A stretch of DNA of 64,000 nt from Solilutibacter pythonis (GTDB taxonomy: Bacteria; Pseudomonadota; Gammaproteobacteria; Xanthomonadales; Xanthomonadaceae): NCBI RefSeq assembly GCF_003697345.1, contig NZ_RFLY01000014.1:26977-90976 (forward strand). Direction: 5' to 3'. Of this stretch, positions 61,769 to 64,000 are shown piece after piece (the stretch's first letter is position 1; every line of letters starts with the position of its first letter). A model generated the notes under the pieces. That model was given only the letters and a program-made list of their open reading frames with translations. It was not told the origin of the DNA and ran no database searches. The position numbers and the translations under genes were made by a program.

Positions 61769-63559
61769 TCAGTCGCGGCCGGTGGCGGGATTGTCCAGCA
61801 TGGCCGGCAAGACGAAGCGGAAGGTCGAGCCTTCATTGGGGGCGGATTCAGCGCTGATCTGGCCGCCGTGGCGGGTCAGCACGCGCTGCACGGTAGCCAG
61901 GCCGATACCGGTGCCGGGGAATTCGCTGGCCTTGTGCATGCGCTGGAAAACGCCGAACAGTTTGCCGGCGTAGGCCATGTCGAAGCCGACGCCGTTGTCC
62001 TTGACCGAGAACTCGTGGCGGCCATCGGGCAGGCGTTGGTGGGAAACCTCGATGCGGGTCAATTCCCGCGGTGCGCTGTACTTCACCGCGTTGCCGAGCA
62101 GGTTGCTCCAGACTTGGCGCATCATGTTTTCGTCGGCGACGATGACCGGTAGCGTGTCGATCCGCCATTCGATGCGGCGTCCCGGCGTATCGGTTTCGGT
62201 GTTGGAGTCGAGCAGCGAGCGGGCTTCCTGCACCATCGACTGCATGTCCACCGGTTGCAGGCGCAATGCACTGCGGCCAAGGCGCGAATACACCAGCAGG
62301 TCGTCGATCAGGGCGGCCATGCGCCGCGCCGAGGCACCGATGGTGGCGAGATAGTGGCGGGATTTCTCGTCGGCCCGTTCGCCGAGCTGGCGGCCGAGTT
62401 TCTCGGTAAAGCCGGAGATGTGCCGCAACGGGGCGCGCAGGTCGTGCGAGACCGAGTAGCTGAACGCCTCCAGCTCGCGGTTGACGTCGGATACCTGCTC
62501 GATCTTGCCTTCCAACTGGCGGTTCAGTTCGTTGATTTCCTGCTCGGCGGCTTTCTGGTGGGTGAGGTCGCTCAGGATCAGCAGGGCGACTTCGTCCTCG
62601 CTGTCGGGCAGGCTCATGCGCCGCGCATTCAGCAGCATGGTGCGCTGGATGCCGTCTGTGGTGGTCTGGCTCAGTTCGAAATCCCACAACTCGCGGCCAC
62701 GGCTCACCACGTCGCGCAGGCGCTGGGTCATTTCGCGTCCCGACCAGGCGTCACCGCCGATGCGGCCGATGTGTTCGCCATCGATTGCCTGGGCTTCACC
62801 GTTTCCGTCGCCATAGAGTTCATCGAACGCCAGGTTATGCATCACCACCCGTTGCTCGCGGTCAATCAGCGCAATCGGCTCGCGGATGGTCTGCATCACG
62901 GCCAGCGCGCGGGCGTTGGCGTTGGCGGTATCGCGCTCGGCATGCTCGCGGCGCATCTGGTGTCTGCGCAGCATCCATAGCATCAGGCTGAGCAGGGCGA
63001 GCTGGACCAGTGTGCTGCCGAGCGATATCCATTCGCCCTGGCTGCGCAGGCGCCGGGCCTCGGCGGTGCGTTCCTCCAGCAGCCAGAACTCTTCCTTGCG
63101 CACTTCGGCGGAAGCACCGCGCATGGGAAATTCGTTGATCATCGTTGACAGCAGGTGCCGGCGTTCTTCCTTATTCTTGGAGGCGATGATCCGCAGGCTG
63201 AGTTGCACGCGTTGTTCGATGCGCGCCTTCAGCGCCCCCACCCGCAACTGTTGGCGGGGGTTGTCGGAAGTCAGGCGGATCAATTCCTCCAGCAAGACCG
63301 GCACGCCGGCCGAGCTTTCAGCGATGCGGCGGCGCACGTTGGGCACGTCGACGTTGGCGGTGAGGGTGGATGCGGCCGATTCCAGGTCGCGCACCTCATG
63401 CAGCAGTTGGCTGAGAGTGGAATCGACCTGACTGGTGTGTGCGACCATCTGGTCGGCGTGGTGGATGCGAGCGTTCACGCCCCGCATCAGCAGGTAGGGC
63501 GCCACCAGGATCACCAGCACGGCGACGAACAGCAACCATTGGTATCGCCAGAAGTTCAT
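61769..63559 (-). CDS. Membrane sensor histidine kinase, CHASE-like plus PAS, phytochrome-type H-box
   Basis: 596 residues. N-terminal membrane segment (about 7-25), a periplasmic helical sensor (about 28-185) of CHASE3 character with a second membrane helix near 190-210, a PAS domain (about 225-345), a coiled segment, the H-box FSYSVSHDLRAPLRHISGF with His372, and the HATPase with N-box WSNLLGNAVKYS and G-box KDNGVGFDM, GTGIGLATVQRV. The YSVSHDLRAPLRHI form is typical of phytochrome-related kinases that signal to Rcp1-type regulators, as the next two genes encode. Confidence 0.93.
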   Translation of the reverse strand: MNFWRYQWLLFVAVLVILVAPYLLMRGVNARIHHADQMVAHTSQVDSTLSQLLHEVRDLESAASTLTANVDVPNVRRRIAESSAGVPVLLEELIRLTSDNPRQQLRVGALKARIEQRVQLSLRIIASKNKEERRHLLSTMINEFPMRGASAEVRKEEFWLLEERTAEARRLRSQGEWISLGSTLVQLALLSLMLWMLRRHQMRREHAERDTANANARALAVMQTIREPIALIDREQRVVMHNLAFDELYGDGNGEAQAIDGEHIGRIGGDAWSGREMTQRLRDVVSRGRELWDFELSQTTTDGIQRTMLLNARRMSLPDSEDEVALLILSDLTHQKAAEQEINELNRQLEGKIEQVSDVNRELEAFSYSVSHDLRAPLRHISGFTEKLGRQLGERADEKSRHYLATIGASARRMAALIDDLLVYSRLGRSALRLQPVDMQSMVQEARSLLDSNTETDTPGRRIEWRIDTLPVIVADENMMRQVWSNLLGNAVKYSAPRELTRIEVSHQRLPDGRHEFSVKDNGVGFDMAYAGKLFGVFQRMHKASEFPGTGIGLATVQRVLTRHGGQISAESAPNEGSTFRFVLPAMLDNPATGRD

Positions 63560-63777
63560 TCGACCGGGCGGGGAGTGGGTGGGCAGGGCCTCGCATCATC
63601 TTTCACCCTCGTCGTCTTTTCAATGTGCGGTGCATGGGATTTCCACCCGAATCGCTGCCGATGTCCGCTCCGCTGATCCTGAAGCGCCTGTCGCGGCCGC
63701 CCCGAACGTCGCCGATGCCGAGTGTGGTCTTGCCCACTTGGGCTTCCTCCGCCAATGGTCGCCGAGCGCCATTGCGC

Positions 63778-64000
63778 TTATTGCGCCGGCCTGGGCTTCG
63801 CCTGCCGGTACTGGCGTTTGTCGCCCATTCGTTGGACGTCGGGGTTGACGCAGAGACGGCCACCGCAGATGACGGCATCCGAGGCTTGAAACGCCTGGAG
63901 TACCGGAATGGCGTTCTCGTGGCGGCGCAGTTCCGCTTGCGTCACCGCCAACTCGCGCCGGTAGTGGCCCAGCACCGCCCAGCTGGTGAGCAATACCAGC
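63778..64000 (-). CDS. Partial minus-strand gene at the window edge
   Basis: C-terminal part of a protein whose start lies beyond the right edge. The visible end has a hydrophobic stretch (LLTSWAVLGHY), then ELAVTQAELRRHENAIPVLQ (coiled), a Cys pair region (AVICGGRLCVNPDVQR) and a basic end KPRPAQ. A TTG at 63993 could be a start but the frame stays open upstream. No family can be named. Confidence 0.4.
   Translation of the reverse strand, partial: LVLLTSWAVLGHYRRELAVTQAELRRHENAIPVLQAFQASDAVICGGRLCVNPDVQRMGDKRQYRQAKPRPAQ

Noticed and set aside
63560..63777. Frames on both strands in the gap upstream of the sensor kinase
   Set aside because: They overlap each other, start poorly and show no family motif; the gap is left unassigned.

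Overview
The window is a dense, high-GC gammaproteobacterial chromosome segment. Several features point to the Xanthomonadales (Lysobacter/Xanthomonas-like): the tig-clpP-clpX-lon-hupB block, a bifunctional hisB inside a full his operon headed by a TrpR-like gene, a leucine/isovalerate degradation (liu) cluster with a fused mutase IcmF, and the gene order in general. The assignment to order is an inference from gene content; no 16S rRNA gene is present. There is no insertion sequence, integrase, phage gene or CRISPR array.

Region by region. 1-6.5 kb: protein folding and quality control (trigger factor, ClpP, ClpX, Lon, HU); lon has a sigma-32-type promoter. 6.5-7.8 kb: tRNA-Val(TAC), tRNA-Asp(GTC) and, on the other strand, tRNA-Pro(CGG), separated by about 800 bp of less GC-rich, apparently gene-free DNA. 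7.9-18.7 kb: hisS, an oversized histidine ammonia-lyase-like gene overlapping it, a TrpR-family regulator with its own promoter/operator, then hisGDCBHAFIE with almost every junction overlapping. 18.9-25.3 kb: a secreted calcineurin-like phosphoesterase, then on the minus strand two APC amino-acid permeases followed by mtnBDC of the methionine salvage pathway. 25.5-31.4 kb: a Nudix hydrolase, the divergent pair serA / D-2-hydroxyglutarate dehydrogenase, a GNAT acetyltransferase, a small lipoprotein, the EF-P paralogue EfpL (YeiP) and a short-chain dehydrogenase.

31.5-55 kb is dominated by branched-chain acyl-CoA metabolism. A minus-strand operon (liuC, a shrunken VOC protein, liuD, liuE, then a PAS-GGDEF-EAL protein) has overlapping or abutting junctions throughout. 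It is followed, outward, by the ferrous iron system feoAB plus a Cys-rich partner, a zinc-ribbon/bactofilin pair, liuB, two Ala-rich lipoproteins, a thiolase, a lipidated subtilase autotransporter, liuA (isovaleryl-CoA dehydrogenase), leucine dehydrogenase and icmF. Together LeuDH, LiuA, LiuBD, LiuC and LiuE take leucine to acetoacetate plus acetyl-CoA once isovaleryl-CoA has been formed. The E1/E2 oxo-acid dehydrogenase that makes isovaleryl-CoA is not in the window.

55-64 kb: a DUF3228-like protein, a lipoprotein, a NERD nuclease-like protein with a small membrane partner, an M13 metallopeptidase, RluF, and a sensor kinase with two response regulators. The right edge cuts a further minus-strand gene.

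The most unusual items are the c-di-GMP enzyme translationally coupled to leucine catabolism, the Crp/Clp palindrome before the bactofilin pair, the orphan ammonia-lyase fused by overlap to hisS, a CsrA/RsmA-like hairpin before the autotransporter, and a possible tRNA-flanked scar. I did not find a convincing new defence or mobile system.
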